A stretch of DNA of 64,000 nucleotides from WJMT01 sp964456985 (GCA_964456985.1 CAYWDH010000005.1:1-64000); one strand, 5' to 3'; counted from the first letter of the stretch, positions 53,892 to 63,705 are shown. Notes: a model not told the origin generated them from the letters alone. Translations and numbers: made by a program.

Positions 53892-53958
53892 GTGCTGGCT
53901 GGGCATGAATCCCCCTCTTATTACCCCCTTTTGCTTATATTCCCCTTACAGCCAGCAC
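53892..53958. repeat. 10-bp inverted repeat with long loop
   Basis: GTGCTGGCTG (53892-53901) and CAGCCAGCAC (53949-53958) can pair around a 47-base pyrimidine-rich loop. It lies in the 53780-54140 gap, which otherwise holds no gene. Its role is unknown; it could be a leader structure or a terminator. Confidence 0.45.
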
Positions 53959-54140
53959 CCTTTCATCACAAAAGGCATCTGCCCCTTTATAGGCATCTCA
54001 TATGACGCAGAAGCGGTTTTGAATTTCTCACAATCCCCCTATTTCTTTGTTTTTTCGGATCCACAAACGGCACGTGTATTGATTTTTTACGCTCCGTAAA
54101 ATAATATTTGGTTTTACGATTCCATAAGGAGCAAAGGAAA

Positions 54141-55277
54141 ATGAAAAAAATACATTTCGGGCTCATATCACTGCTTCTGGTCTTTGCTTTTCTGTGGCCG
54201 GAACAAAGGCCCAGAGCCAGAGAGGCAGGTATTGAACCGGGCATATTCACGCCGGGAAAATGGAATGCCATCACTGATGTCAAAGGAGTCAGAGTGGGGC
54301 ATGTCACTCTGATCGAGGGGGACAATGTCAGAACAGGAGTCACGGCTATCCTTCCCCATGGAGGAAACATTTTCCAGGAGAAAGTGCCTGCGGCCGTGTA
54401 TGTGGCCAATGGATTCGGCAAACTCACGGGAACCACCCAGGTAGAGGAGCTGGGTTCTCTGGAGACACCAGTTGTTCTGACCAACACGCTGAGCGTGCCC
54501 ACAGCAGCGGATGCAGTCATCGACTATGTGCTTTCCTACCCCGGAAACGAGAGAGTATTTTCCGTGAATCCGGTTGTGGGAGAGACAAACGACGGATACC
54601 TCAATGACATAAGGGGAAGGCATGTGGAGAAAAAGCATGTGCTGAGCGCCATCCAAAAAGCGGCCTCAGGCCCTGTTAAAGAAGGGTGTGTGGGCGCCGG
54701 CACAGGGACCACGTGCTTCGGCTTTAAAGGAGGCATAGGCACCTCGTCCAGAAAGCTCCCTGCGTCTCTGGGAGGATACACAGTGGGCGTTCTGGTGCAG
54801 ACCAACCACGGAGGCGTGCTCAACATAGACGGGTTCCCTGCGGGGGAAGAGCTGGGAAACTATGCCTACAAAAGGTTTCTGGATGCAGAAGAGGAAGGCT
54901 CGTGCATGGTGGTCGTGGCCACAGACGCCCCTCTTCTGGCGCGGAATCTCAAAAGGCTCGCCAAACGAGCGCTTCTCGGGATAGCGCGCACAGGGGGATT
55001 TTATTCGAACGGAAGCGGAGACTATGCTATCGCGTTTTCAACCGCGGAAGAGGTCAGGATTCCCTATAGGCCGGAAGGGGCGCTCGAGACGTATGAGGTG
55101 GTTCCTAACAGGATGATGTCCCCTCTTTTTCTGGCCGCTGCCGAAGCGTGCGAAGAAGCGATTCTCAACTCCCTTTTCAAGGCAGAGACCATGAAAGGAA
55201 AAGACGGACATACGGAGGAAGCCCTCCCTGTTGCAAAGATAGTAGAGATGATGAAAAATTATCGTTTTTTCCGTTGA
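54141..55277 (+). CDS. P1 family peptidase (DmpA-like aminopeptidase)
   Basis: About 378 residues with a signal peptide (1-22) and then the family's core: ITDVKGVRVGHVTL, NPVVGETNDGYLNDIRG, GAGTGTTCFGFKGGIGTSSR, and VLVQTNHGG. P1 enzymes process themselves before the nucleophile in the GGIGTSS segment and cut N-terminal residues from peptides. The ATG at 54141 is chosen because AAGGAG and AAAGGA precede it; a TTG 33 bases earlier would put charged residues before the signal. Export fits peptide use by this cell. Confidence 0.9.
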   Translation: MKKIHFGLISLLLVFAFLWPEQRPRAREAGIEPGIFTPGKWNAITDVKGVRVGHVTLIEGDNVRTGVTAILPHGGNIFQEKVPAAVYVANGFGKLTGTTQVEELGSLETPVVLTNTLSVPTAADAVIDYVLSYPGNERVFSVNPVVGETNDGYLNDIRGRHVEKKHVLSAIQKAASGPVKEGCVGAGTGTTCFGFKGGIGTSSRKLPASLGGYTVGVLVQTNHGGVLNIDGFPAGEELGNYAYKRFLDAEEEGSCMVVVATDAPLLARNLKRLAKRALLGIARTGGFYSNGSGDYAIAFSTAEEVRIPYRPEGALETYEVVPNRMMSPLFLAAAEACEEAILNSLFKAETMKGKDGHTEEALPVAKIVEMMKNYRFFR

Positions 55278-55387
55278 CAGGGTTTATTCGGGATGATAGA
55301 TTGAAGTTTATATTTCATCATACGGATGTCAGTGATTATTAATCGGGTTATCGAATCCTGATAAACAAAATTAATTTTGGAGGGAAA

Positions 55388-56326
55388 ATGAGCAAAAACA
55401 AGTTATGGAATTTTTTTATCATCCTCAGTGCTGTGCTTCTCATTCTGCCTAGTGTTTCCATTGCAGATGATACTCCCCAGCTTACTCAGGGGCAGGCCAA
55501 TCATAACAACCTTAAGTTCGGTTTCAGGCTTACAGGAGGCGTTTTCCCGCTGATGAGAAACGATATCAATGACCATCTGCAGGGATTAAATGACATTTTT
55601 AAAGATTACTCAGATATTGACCCGAATTTCATAGTGAACTCCGAGTTCGAAATGATCAAAATGGGAATGGACTTTGACGGGGAAATACTGGTCAGTTTCA
55701 TGCCTAACTTAAGCATTGGTATCGGAGCCGGGTATATCTCTGCCGGAAAAGAAACGGCTTCGGAAATGACTACATCCTCCACCAGTAGTGATACGTGGAC
55801 GTACGATATAAAATTTTCCGCTATACCTATTACGTTAAGCCTTTATTACGGAATTCCGGTAGGAAGTTCCCTGCAGGTCGTGCTGAACGGCGGTGTCGGA
55901 TACTACCTGGGAACAGTAAACTTTGATTTTCTTTCTGAGGGAAATACAAGTTCCCTTACATATGAAGGTACAGATGAATGGAGCGCTAAATCCAATGCCC
56001 TTGGGTTCCACGGAGGAATTGACCTGGAATTCAGCTTTGCGCGTAATTTAGCCCTGGTTGCAGGAGCTAAAGGAAGGTACGTCAAATTGACCGACCTGGC
56101 CGGGACCGAGGATTATGATTACAATCAAAGCGACGGGTATTCGTTATCTTCCACAAATGAAGACATGACTCTCTGGTATGGTAACTATAAGGAAGGAACT
56201 AAGTATTACCCCCAGGTAGTACTTTCGCAAAATACACCCACTGGCCCTGCTTGGTCTGATGTGCGCAAAGCAGAGGTCAATCTCAGTGGGATTGTGTTTC
56301 AGGCCGGGATAAAGATCACTTTTTAG
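55388..56326 (+). CDS. Outer-membrane beta-barrel-like protein, tandem copy 1
   Basis: The 312-residue protein has a signal peptide (to about residue 25) and alternating hydrophobic strands ending in an aromatic residue (FQAGIKITF), as in outer-membrane barrels. Conserved stretches FEMIKMGMDFDGEILVSFMP, SIGIGAGYISAGKET, YYGIPVGSSLQVVL and FHGGIDLEF recur in all four copies. Copies differ most in the acidic, Tyr-rich parts near residues 155-185 and 235-275, probably surface loops. GGAGGG precedes the ATG. Confidence 0.8.
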   Translation: MSKNKLWNFFIILSAVLLILPSVSIADDTPQLTQGQANHNNLKFGFRLTGGVFPLMRNDINDHLQGLNDIFKDYSDIDPNFIVNSEFEMIKMGMDFDGEILVSFMPNLSIGIGAGYISAGKETASEMTTSSTSSDTWTYDIKFSAIPITLSLYYGIPVGSSLQVVLNGGVGYYLGTVNFDFLSEGNTSSLTYEGTDEWSAKSNALGFHGGIDLEFSFARNLALVAGAKGRYVKLTDLAGTEDYDYNQSDGYSLSSTNEDMTLWYGNYKEGTKYYPQVVLSQNTPTGPAWSDVRKAEVNLSGIVFQAGIKITF

Positions 56327-56349
56327 CAGCTTTTTTTAAAGGAGGCAAA

Positions 56350-57282
56350 ATGAGTAAAAACAAATTGTGGAGTCTATTGGTTATTACTTCATTTGTTTTT
56401 TTTAGTCTTCCCGCGGCTTCAAGCGCAGACGAGATCACATTTCCTCAGATCGTTCAGAGCCAAACCAATCATAACAGCATTAAATTAGGTCTCAGACTTA
56501 CGGGAGGCGCATCTCTGCTTTCGAACAACGACTTCAATGACCACTTGCAGTCATATAATGACGCGGTTGATCTTATTCCCTATTTATCAGCAGACTCTGA
56601 CTTCGAAATGATTAAAATGGGAATGGACTTCAGCGGGGAGATATTGATAAGCTTCATGCCCAACTTCAGCATTGGTATCGGAGCCGGATATCTCTCAGCA
56701 GAAAAAGAAACCTCTAAGGAATTCGATATCTTTGGAATGCAAACAGCAGACTTCACTTATCATCCGAAATTCTCTGCTATTCCCATTACTTTCAGCTTAT
56801 ACTACGGAGTTCCCGTGGGAGGCTTTATGAAGGTCATGCTGAACGCCGGCATTGGATACTACCTGGGGACAGTGAGTTTCTACTCTTATATTAAGGAAAG
56901 TTATTTAACAGATTGGATGGATGAAACAGATGACTGGAGCGCCAATTCCAATGTCCTGGGATTCCACGGAGGGATCGATCTGGAATTCGGCATCGCACCC
57001 AATTTAGCCCTCGTTGTAGGAGCCAAAGGACGATATGCCAAATTGACAGACCTGACCGGCGATATGGATTATGAGTACGACACAAGCTATGGGTATTCGG
57101 AATCAGAAACATATGAAGACCAGACCCTCTGGTATGGTTACGAAGAAGTTTGGCCAGGAAACGAATTTCCTTTCTTAACTCTTTCGGAAACTAAACCCAC
57201 TGGTTCTTATTCTGATGTGCGCAAAGCAGAGGTCAATCTCAGCGGGATTGTGTTTCAGGCCGGGATAAAAATCACCTTTTAG
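56350..57282 (+). CDS. Outer-membrane beta-barrel-like protein, tandem copy 2
   Basis: The 310-residue paralogue of copy 1, 23 bp downstream, has the same signal peptide type, the FEMIKMGMDFSGEILISFMP core and the FQAGIKITF end. AAAGGAGG precedes the ATG. It differs mainly in the loops (SKEFDIFGMQTADFTYHPKF, GYEEVWPGNEFPFL). Copies 1 and 2 are likely co-transcribed. Role unknown: a porin-like or adhesin-like barrel is possible. Confidence 0.8.
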   Translation: MSKNKLWSLLVITSFVFFSLPAASSADEITFPQIVQSQTNHNSIKLGLRLTGGASLLSNNDFNDHLQSYNDAVDLIPYLSADSDFEMIKMGMDFSGEILISFMPNFSIGIGAGYLSAEKETSKEFDIFGMQTADFTYHPKFSAIPITFSLYYGVPVGGFMKVMLNAGIGYYLGTVSFYSYIKESYLTDWMDETDDWSANSNVLGFHGGIDLEFGIAPNLALVVGAKGRYAKLTDLTGDMDYEYDTSYGYSESETYEDQTLWYGYEEVWPGNEFPFLTLSETKPTGSYSDVRKAEVNLSGIVFQAGIKITF

Positions 57283-57370
57283 CACCGCGCAATACATATT
57301 TAGTTATCTATAAAAAATATTGCCTTCTTTTTTGAGAAGGACTATTATATACAGCCAGAAAGGAGGAACC
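57283..57370 (+). repeat. 88-bp intergenic repeat before barrel copy 3
   Basis: It is nearly identical to 58283-58370 and has the same length. It contains a hairpin, CCTTCT (57323-57328) with AGAAGG (57335-57340), and the AAAGGAGG site. At 58335 the stem keeps pairing through a G-U change, which suggests that the hairpin matters. Confidence 0.7.
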
Positions 57371-58282
57371 TTGAAAAGAAACACATTTTATATTTTTCTA
57401 ACAATTATCTTTTTTATTTTTCTTATTCTGCCCGTGACAGCCGCAGCAGACGATACCCCACAGCTCCCACAGCTACAGGCCAACCAGAGCAGTGTTACAT
57501 TCGGTCTTAGGATCACAGGAGGCTGTTTCCCTCTGATGAGAAACGATATCAATGACCATTTACAGTCATACAATGACTATTATAACGACACCACCGTAAC
57601 AGTGGGCTCTGAGTTCGAAATGATCAAGATGGGAATGGACTTCAGCGGGGAAATATTGATAAGCTTTATGCCCAACTTCAGCATTGGTATCGGAGCCGGG
57701 TATATCTCTGCCGGAAAAGAAACGACTCTGGAACTGAGCGACACAATGTACTCCGCAGACTATACGTACAACCCGAAATTTTCCGTTATACCCATTACGT
57801 TAAGCTTTTACTACGGGATTCCCATAGGAAGCTCTATACAGGTCGTACTGAACGCCGGCCTCGGATACTACCTGGGAACAGTGAATTTCGATCATATTTA
57901 TTTTGGAGATGTAGGTTCCTATACATATGAAGAATCATACATCTGGAGCGCTCAGTCCAATGCATTCGGCTTCCACGGAGGGATTGACCTGGAACTCGGC
58001 ATCGCGCGTAATGTAGCCCTGGTTGTAGGAGCCAAAGGGAGGTACGCCAAACTGACCGACCTGACAGGCGATGAGGATTATGAATTTACTACAAGTTATG
58101 GGTATTCGTCCTCATCAACATACGAAGACATGACTCTCTGGTATTATATCTATGATGAGGAATTGCCACTGGCAGAGCTTTGGGAAAATAAGCCCACAGG
58201 CATGTATGTGTCTGATGCACGTAAGGCAGAGGTGAATCTCAGCGGCTTGACTTTTCTAGCGGGCATAAAGATCTCTTTTTAG
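57371..58282 (+). CDS. Outer-membrane beta-barrel-like protein, tandem copy 3
   Basis: About 303 residues. I place the start at TTG 57371, because AAAGGAGGAACC precedes it exactly as it precedes the ATG of copy 4. The signal peptide is LKRNTFYIFLTIIFFIFLIL followed by PVTAAA. The core matches the other copies (FEMIKMGMDFSGEILISFMP), with loops of its own (YYNDTTVTVG, YSADYTYNPKF) and an end LAGIKISF. Closest to copy 4. Confidence 0.78.
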   Translation: MKRNTFYIFLTIIFFIFLILPVTAAADDTPQLPQLQANQSSVTFGLRITGGCFPLMRNDINDHLQSYNDYYNDTTVTVGSEFEMIKMGMDFSGEILISFMPNFSIGIGAGYISAGKETTLELSDTMYSADYTYNPKFSVIPITLSFYYGIPIGSSIQVVLNAGLGYYLGTVNFDHIYFGDVGSYTYEESYIWSAQSNAFGFHGGIDLELGIARNVALVVGAKGRYAKLTDLTGDEDYEFTTSYGYSSSSTYEDMTLWYYIYDEELPLAELWENKPTGMYVSDARKAEVNLSGLTFLAGIKISF

Positions 58283-58370
58283 CACCGCGCAATACACATT
58301 TACTTATCTCTGAAAAATATTGCCTTCTTTTTTAAGAGGGACTATCATATACAGCCAGAAAGGAGGAACC
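58283..58370 (+). repeat. 88-bp intergenic repeat before barrel copy 4
   Basis: Second copy of the 57283-57370 spacer, with hairpin 58323-58328/58335-58340 and the same ribosome binding site. It shows that gene and spacer were duplicated together. Confidence 0.7.
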
Positions 58371-59300
58371 ATGAAGAAAAAGATACTTTATATTTTTCTA
58401 ACAATTGCCTTTTTTGTTTTTCTTATTCTGCCCGTGACAGCCGCAGCAGATGATACTTCCCAGCTCACTCAGGGACAGGCTAATCAGAGCGGGATTAAAT
58501 TAGGTCTCAGGATCACAGGGGGCGGTTTCCCGCTGATGAGAAACGATTTTAATGACCATTTACAGTCTTGCAATGACTATTATGAAGATTTGGCAATTTA
58601 CACAGTGAACTCCGAGTTCGAAATGATCAAGATGGGAATGGACTTCAGCGGGGAAATGCTGGTCAGCTTCATGCCCAACTTCAGCATTGGTATCGGGGCC
58701 GGATATCTCTTAGTCGAAAAAGAAACGACTGCGGAACTGAGCGATACAACATGGAACGAAGACGAAATATACAATATAAAATTTTCCGTTATACCCATTA
58801 CTCTAAGCTTTTATTACGGGATTCCCTTGGGAAGCTCCATGAAGATCGTAATGAATGCAGGTCTCGGATATTACCTGGGAACAGTAGATTTCGATTATTC
58901 GTTTGAGGGAGATTCAGGTATCTATACATACGAAGCCACAGATGCCTGGAGCGCTCAGTCCAATGCATTCGGCTTTCACGGAGGGATTGACCTGGAACTC
59001 GGCATCGCGCGCAATTTATTCCTGATTGTAGGGGCCAAAGGACGATATGCGAAATTGACCGATCTGACCGGTACCGAGAAATATGAATACAACAGAAGCG
59101 ACGGGTTTTCGTTCTCTTTTTCAGATGAAGGCGAGACCCTCTGGTACGGAGATTATGAGAGTACAGCAACAGGCAAAAAATCCCCGTGGTTAGAGCTAGC
59201 AATAAATAAACCCTCAACCTCTTATTGGTCTAATGTGCGCAAAGCCGAGGCAAATCTCAGCGGGATTGTGTTTCAAGCAGGGATAAAAATCACTTTTTAG
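58371..59300 (+). CDS. Outer-membrane beta-barrel-like protein, tandem copy 4
   Basis: About 309 residues from ATG 58371, preceded by AAAGGAGG. It has a signal peptide, the shared core (FEMIKMGMDFSGEMLVSFMP, SIGIGAGYLLVEKETT) and a C-terminal FQAGIKITF. Together with copy 3 it forms the youngest pair of the array. The four genes share orientation and have short gaps, so they are probably expressed together or as a family with variable surface loops. Confidence 0.8.
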   Translation: MKKKILYIFLTIAFFVFLILPVTAAADDTSQLTQGQANQSGIKLGLRITGGGFPLMRNDFNDHLQSCNDYYEDLAIYTVNSEFEMIKMGMDFSGEMLVSFMPNFSIGIGAGYLLVEKETTAELSDTTWNEDEIYNIKFSVIPITLSFYYGIPLGSSMKIVMNAGLGYYLGTVDFDYSFEGDSGIYTYEATDAWSAQSNAFGFHGGIDLELGIARNLFLIVGAKGRYAKLTDLTGTEKYEYNRSDGFSFSFSDEGETLWYGDYESTATGKKSPWLELAINKPSTSYWSNVRKAEANLSGIVFQAGIKITF

Positions 59301-59340
59301 CACTGAAGGCAGGATAAACTCAATATGAGTGATCTTCCTT

Positions 59341-60477
59341 TTATAAAAGAGAGGAAATCGACCCTTTAATCACAAACAACAATTTGCCAATATCTTTTTT
59401 TTCAGCCAGTTCAGGTTGTTTAAAAGCCAGAGGTTTATCAATGATTCCATTTTCCACCAGATATTCCATAAATTCCCACATCCACTCATGGTAAACAACT
59501 ACAAAGGCCGCTTCTTTGTCAGAAAAACCATATTCTTTTTGAAGTGCATCAAGGTCCAAGTTCTGATTCACGAAACCCACTATCTTTGCTGCCATGGACT
59601 GGCAGGCTAGAAATACAGGATCATCCAATTTCATCTCAATCACTGGGACTGTCATATGTCCTTGCTCATCCACGACCCCATAAGGCAGCAGCTGGCTGAT
59701 AAGGTCATCATCAACAATCTTCCCGTATTCATCCAGTTGTTTCTGCATGGAGTAGAGATTTTCCCAGTAAAAAACATTCTGTATTTTTTTCTGCGGCCCG
59801 TCGCTCCAGTTGAGCAGCACAAATGTCTTTTCACCCATGGCAATGTTTGTCCCGCATCTAAAATCTCTTTTTGGGTAGTATGCCCAATAAATGCCGTCAA
59901 AAAGAGGCCTTTCCTCTGTTAAAGAAAATTCTTTGACCAAGCCCTGAGCCCTAAACGGAAACCACACCAGTCCGTCAACCACACAGGAAAACAGCACGCT
60001 GAAAACATGGTCCGGGTACCCTTGGGTGAATAAAATTTCCTTAAGCTGATGGATATCATCCTTAAGAACAGGCTCAATATCCCGGGCTAATTGGCGGAGA
60101 TATGGAATAAGCTTCTGTTTCTCCTTGGCTCCGAGAATGGGCATGATCGTTTTAATGGTATCGCCTTCATAGTCAATAAACCTCATGGCGCGGAGAAGCA
60201 TTAATTGACTCTCCGTGAATTTGATATCCATTTCTCTTAATTCTTTCTTTGTTTTGCTTTCCAGACATGTCAGCAGAATCTCCCAATTGTTGTCTGCATG
60301 AACGACATGGTCCGGAGAAATGATCTCCTGACCTCCGGAATACCTTAAGAACTCATAATCTCCGATATCCGGAGGATATCCTTCCTTAACAGTATTTGTC
60401 TTTGTTTCCATACAGGTATTGACGGAAAGCAACAATAAGGCCAATAAAAAAATCGGGATATAACATAATCGTTTCAT
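59341..60477 (-). CDS. Exported protein of unknown function
   Basis: The 378-residue protein has an N-terminal signal (KRLCYIPIFLLALLLLSVN) with a Cys at residue 22, but the lipobox is poor (VNTC), so lipid attachment is uncertain. The middle is helical. AAFVVVYHEWMWEFMEYL near the C-terminus has a His-Glu pair, but no proper metalloprotease motif. Its ATG overlaps the stop of the upstream Fe-S gene by 4 bp (ATGA), so the two are translated together and may work together. Confidence 0.6.
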   Translation of the reverse strand: MKRLCYIPIFLLALLLLSVNTCMETKTNTVKEGYPPDIGDYEFLRYSGGQEIISPDHVVHADNNWEILLTCLESKTKKELREMDIKFTESQLMLLRAMRFIDYEGDTIKTIMPILGAKEKQKLIPYLRQLARDIEPVLKDDIHQLKEILFTQGYPDHVFSVLFSCVVDGLVWFPFRAQGLVKEFSLTEERPLFDGIYWAYYPKRDFRCGTNIAMGEKTFVLLNWSDGPQKKIQNVFYWENLYSMQKQLDEYGKIVDDDLISQLLPYGVVDEQGHMTVPVIEMKLDDPVFLACQSMAAKIVGFVNQNLDLDALQKEYGFSDKEAAFVVVYHEWMWEFMEYLVENGIIDKPLAFKQPELAEKKDIGKLLFVIKGSISSLL

Positions 60478-61457
60478 AATGATTCCTCCTTTTTAGCACG
60501 AATCAATTTAATGGCTGACTGAGGGCAGTGATATGAACAGAGGCCGCATCCGAAGCATATACCCTCGTTTATAACGATATTCTCATTTTCGAACGTCACG
60601 GCTCCGAACATGCACTTATCAACGCATAACCCACATAAATCACAGAGTTCGGCTGAAAGCCTGGCAATGAATCCGGACCTGCCCATTGACGTGAATATAC
60701 CGAATTTTTTCAATCCCTGAATATACATGCAACAACAATCACAGCAATTGCAGAGATACTCCGGATTCTCTACATCATTGATAGTATGAACCAGATCATG
60801 ATGCCGGGCTTTATCCAGAATTTCAAGAGCCTTCTGAACACTTATTTCTTTTCCGATTTTCCGACTGATGAAAAATTCAGCCTTATCATTTAATGAGAGG
60901 CAAACATCTAAAGGTTTATCACAGTTTCTGTATGTGGACCTGCATAAGCAGTTGACAACTGCGATCTTCGGGGAATCTCGGATATAAGATTGAGCTTGAT
61001 AAAACGGGATGAGCTGTCTTTTATCTTCAATGGTGACCTCAATGGGCAGGACTCTGTATACCGGCCGTTCGCTTTCGTTCATCTCTTTGAGTGCCCAATC
61101 AGTTATACACTCCTGGATAAGAGACTTCTCATTATGAGATAATTGGTGATATTCAGAGCTGTTTATGATGAATCTTTTAAGAATGCCTTCAAGAGTACAG
61201 CTGGTATAGAATTTCTCCTTCTGTTTTATGTGCTGATTCAAATAACCCTTTTCAAAGGATGACTGCAGTATGTTTGCTGGCAGATCAGGAAACCTTAAAA
61301 AAAGCTCAGAAGCTTTGACTTTTTTATCGGCAAGATAACTCAGGAGAGTAATTTCATCCTTTGATAAAATTTTGGGAATAACATTTTCCAGTCTCTCGGG
61401 AACTCTAAATATAGTTAAAAAGACTTGCAGGATTTGGTTCTTTTCTGATTGGCTCAT
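60474..61457 (-). CDS. 4Fe-4S ferredoxin-type protein with N-terminal winged-helix-like region
   Basis: The 327-residue protein has an N-terminal helical part that looks like a HTH (residues 1-85: DEITLLSYLADKKVKASELF). A Cys-rich middle follows (NCLCRSTYRNCDKP, YLCNCCDCCCMY). Two standard cluster motifs close it: CDLCGLCVDKCMFGA and CFGCGLCSYHCPQSA (about 270-318). It should carry two 4Fe-4S clusters, possibly more. Such proteins serve in electron transfer or as redox switches in anaerobes. It is co-translated with the exported protein downstream. Confidence 0.82.
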   Translation of the reverse strand: MSQSEKNQILQVFLTIFRVPERLENVIPKILSKDEITLLSYLADKKVKASELFLRFPDLPANILQSSFEKGYLNQHIKQKEKFYTSCTLEGILKRFIINSSEYHQLSHNEKSLIQECITDWALKEMNESERPVYRVLPIEVTIEDKRQLIPFYQAQSYIRDSPKIAVVNCLCRSTYRNCDKPLDVCLSLNDKAEFFISRKIGKEISVQKALEILDKARHHDLVHTINDVENPEYLCNCCDCCCMYIQGLKKFGIFTSMGRSGFIARLSAELCDLCGLCVDKCMFGAVTFENENIVINEGICFGCGLCSYHCPQSAIKLIRAKKEESL

Positions 61458-61519
61458 CCCGTCATCTCAAAATTTTTCCTGCGTTTTGTTCAAAGTTATA
61501 TGTTATGCTTGCCATAGAG

Positions 61520-62314
61520 TCAACTCGATGCAAACCTGACGAACTTTTTGCGGCTGAAGACAACAAAGACCAAAACAAGACTCAGAATAAGACCGATCGT
61601 GGTTATGAGTGTTATCTCATTGAGATGAGCTTTGATCATCTCTTCATTGATCAAGGCATCCATGGAACCGGCAATGAAAAAATGAAAAGAAACACAGGCC
61701 CATAAGTTCCCTTTAGTTTTATAAAAAATATAACCAATAGGAAACGACATCAAAAATCCGGCTGTTACTGAAATTAATATTTCATTTATATTATGCCCTA
61801 TAATGAGGTTTGACAGGTGTGCCGGGCCAAAAAACAGTCCGGTGATCAGGGCGGCTGTATACCATTTCGTAACATTTGCAGCATTATTGAACAGCACTCC
61901 CCTAAAAAGTCCTTCCTCAAACAAACCAGGGCCGATCAATGCTATGAGAAGCATTAACATAGAATGCACGGAAAACCGGATGGGGACTTTATAAATCACA
62001 CATCCCATAATCCATGACAGAACAAACGGCAGTGAAGCAGTAAACCCGGCAAGAAAAGGCCTAATTATTTTTTTCTTCAATCCTATAAAGGAGATTACTT
62101 TTGTAATGCTTTTTGTGTAAAAGATCACAACTCCGGCAAACAAAACAGCTAATCTAATCAGATACACGAAAAAACCGTCAGCAAAAATTCTCACGGCTGG
62201 AAAAACATCTCTGAACAACAAATTAAATCCGGTTATGGCTACTAAATAAATAACCAATGAGACTAAAATTGCCTTAATGATATATTTTGCTTTCATTTTC
62301 ATCTCTTCTGCCAT
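61520..62314 (-). CDS. CPBP-family intramembrane metalloprotease
   Basis: The 264-residue protein has about seven membrane segments and the motifs FEEGLFRG (Glu133, Glu134, Arg138) and FGPAHLSNL (His166), with a further His in VSFHFFIAG. These are the CPBP protease sites. It starts inside the end of the upstream MBL gene (16-bp overlap). A second ATG four codons on is also possible. It is not close in sequence to the CPBP protein at 16756. Confidence 0.85.
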   Translation of the reverse strand: MAEEMKMKAKYIIKAILVSLVIYLVAITGFNLLFRDVFPAVRIFADGFFVYLIRLAVLFAGVVIFYTKSITKVISFIGLKKKIIRPFLAGFTASLPFVLSWIMGCVIYKVPIRFSVHSMLMLLIALIGPGLFEEGLFRGVLFNNAANVTKWYTAALITGLFFGPAHLSNLIIGHNINEILISVTAGFLMSFPIGYIFYKTKGNLWACVSFHFFIAGSMDALINEEMIKAHLNEITLITTIGLILSLVLVFVVFSRKKFVRFASS

Positions 62315-63630
62315 TCCTGCCAGCCTCCCTGGAAGCGAAAAACATTTTTATAACCTAAAGTCACTGCCCACCGGGCTGCAAGAGGACTTCGAGTGCAATC
62401 GGTCCGCCGGCAGTAAAAAATGACCTCTTCATTTTTATTTTGAGGGAGATAGTTTAAAAGTTCTTCCATTTTTGTTTTTGACATATATTCTTCGCCCGAT
62501 AACCTGTCGATCAACACAAAGTCAATTTTCTCATTTTGGCTTTTTATGATCTTTTCCAGTTCTGCCTTAACTCTTGTGTTTTGATCAAATTCGAACGAAT
62601 CTATGGAAACATTCAATGCTCCCGGGATATGACCAGCTTCATACTCTTCGGGGGGCCTGCAGTCAATTAAAGTGAATTTTTCCTTATCAACAATTTTTTT
62701 AAACAACTGCTGACCGCTGATCAATGCATAGCCGCATTGAGCTTCGGATTGTTTATCGCTTGTAACATCATAAGCTTTACCATGCATAAATTGATTCCCT
62801 AATTTTTCTTTTAAGAAATTGATATTTCTGTCGATTTCATCCTTTGAACAAATTTCCCCATGACCTGGAACTATATTGAGGATGTCGAGTTCTTTCAGAC
62901 GTTCAAGCTGGCTTATCCATGTTTTCCATTCTTCCGCTCCTCCAAACTGAGTCGCCAGGGCTGTTCCTTCATAGATGGTATCGCCTGCGAAAAGGGTCTT
63001 GGATGAAGAGTGATAAACTGATATTTCATCAGGAACATGCCCTGGAGTGACTAAAAGATGGATTTCATCTCCGTCAATATGAAGTACTGTATCCTGTTCA
63101 ATGGTCCTATCGGGCTGATAAAGGATGACATCACCCAATATTTCATCAGCCTGTTCTGAATCCCAACCCATTTTATCTGCAATAAACTTCTTATAAAATC
63201 CATTATCACCCTGAAGCTCATCGACAACTTCTTTATGGGCGATGATTTCAGCCCCTTTGTCCTTAAAAATGCGCATCCCAAACACATGATCAGAATGATG
63301 ATGAGTGAGAATCAGGTAAATTTTCTTATAGCCTTTCATGTGTGCCCGGGCAGTTTCCCAGAGAAACTTTGCTGACGCAATGGTTTGTCCTGAATCAATG
63401 AAGATAACGCTTTCTGATGTAAAAATAATTCCTGCATTGGTTGTGAATCCTTTTTCTATGGCCGTATGATACAACCCGGTTATTGCCAAGACATTTTCAC
63501 TCAATTGATGGACATAAGGATTTCCTAAGCCCGGTTTTATTGTTTCCTGTTCACTGCAAAAAAGAATGCAAGGTAATATCAAGCTGAGTATCATTAACAA
63601 GGGAAAAATTATAATATGTATCTTTTTCAC
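62299..63630 (-). CDS. Metallo-beta-lactamase fold hydrolase fused to a rhodanese domain
   Basis: The 443-residue protein has a signal peptide (to about residue 25). An MBL domain follows with THHHSDHVFG, TPGHVPDEIS, LFAGDTIYEG and VPGHGEIC. The C-terminal rhodanese-like domain (about 310-443) has DCRPPEEYEAGHIPGALNV and an active loop, FYCRRTDCTRSPLAA. MBL-rhodanese fusions are often persulfide dioxygenases or sulfur-handling enzymes. This one is exported and its MBL part looks closer to lactamase-type hydrolases, so the substrate is open. It overlaps the CPBP gene. Confidence 0.87.
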   Translation of the reverse strand: MKKIHIIIFPLLMILSLILPCILFCSEQETIKPGLGNPYVHQLSENVLAITGLYHTAIEKGFTTNAGIIFTSESVIFIDSGQTIASAKFLWETARAHMKGYKKIYLILTHHHSDHVFGMRIFKDKGAEIIAHKEVVDELQGDNGFYKKFIADKMGWDSEQADEILGDVILYQPDRTIEQDTVLHIDGDEIHLLVTPGHVPDEISVYHSSSKTLFAGDTIYEGTALATQFGGAEEWKTWISQLERLKELDILNIVPGHGEICSKDEIDRNINFLKEKLGNQFMHGKAYDVTSDKQSEAQCGYALISGQQLFKKIVDKEKFTLIDCRPPEEYEAGHIPGALNVSIDSFEFDQNTRVKAELEKIIKSQNEKIDFVLIDRLSGEEYMSKTKMEELLNYLPQNKNEEVIFYCRRTDCTRSPLAARWAVTLGYKNVFRFQGGWQEWQKR

Positions 63631-63705
63631 AAGAAATTCCTCACAAAACGCCTCCTAAATAAGCATTGGTTAAAAAAACATGCCGATATATGACAATCAG
63701 TGACT

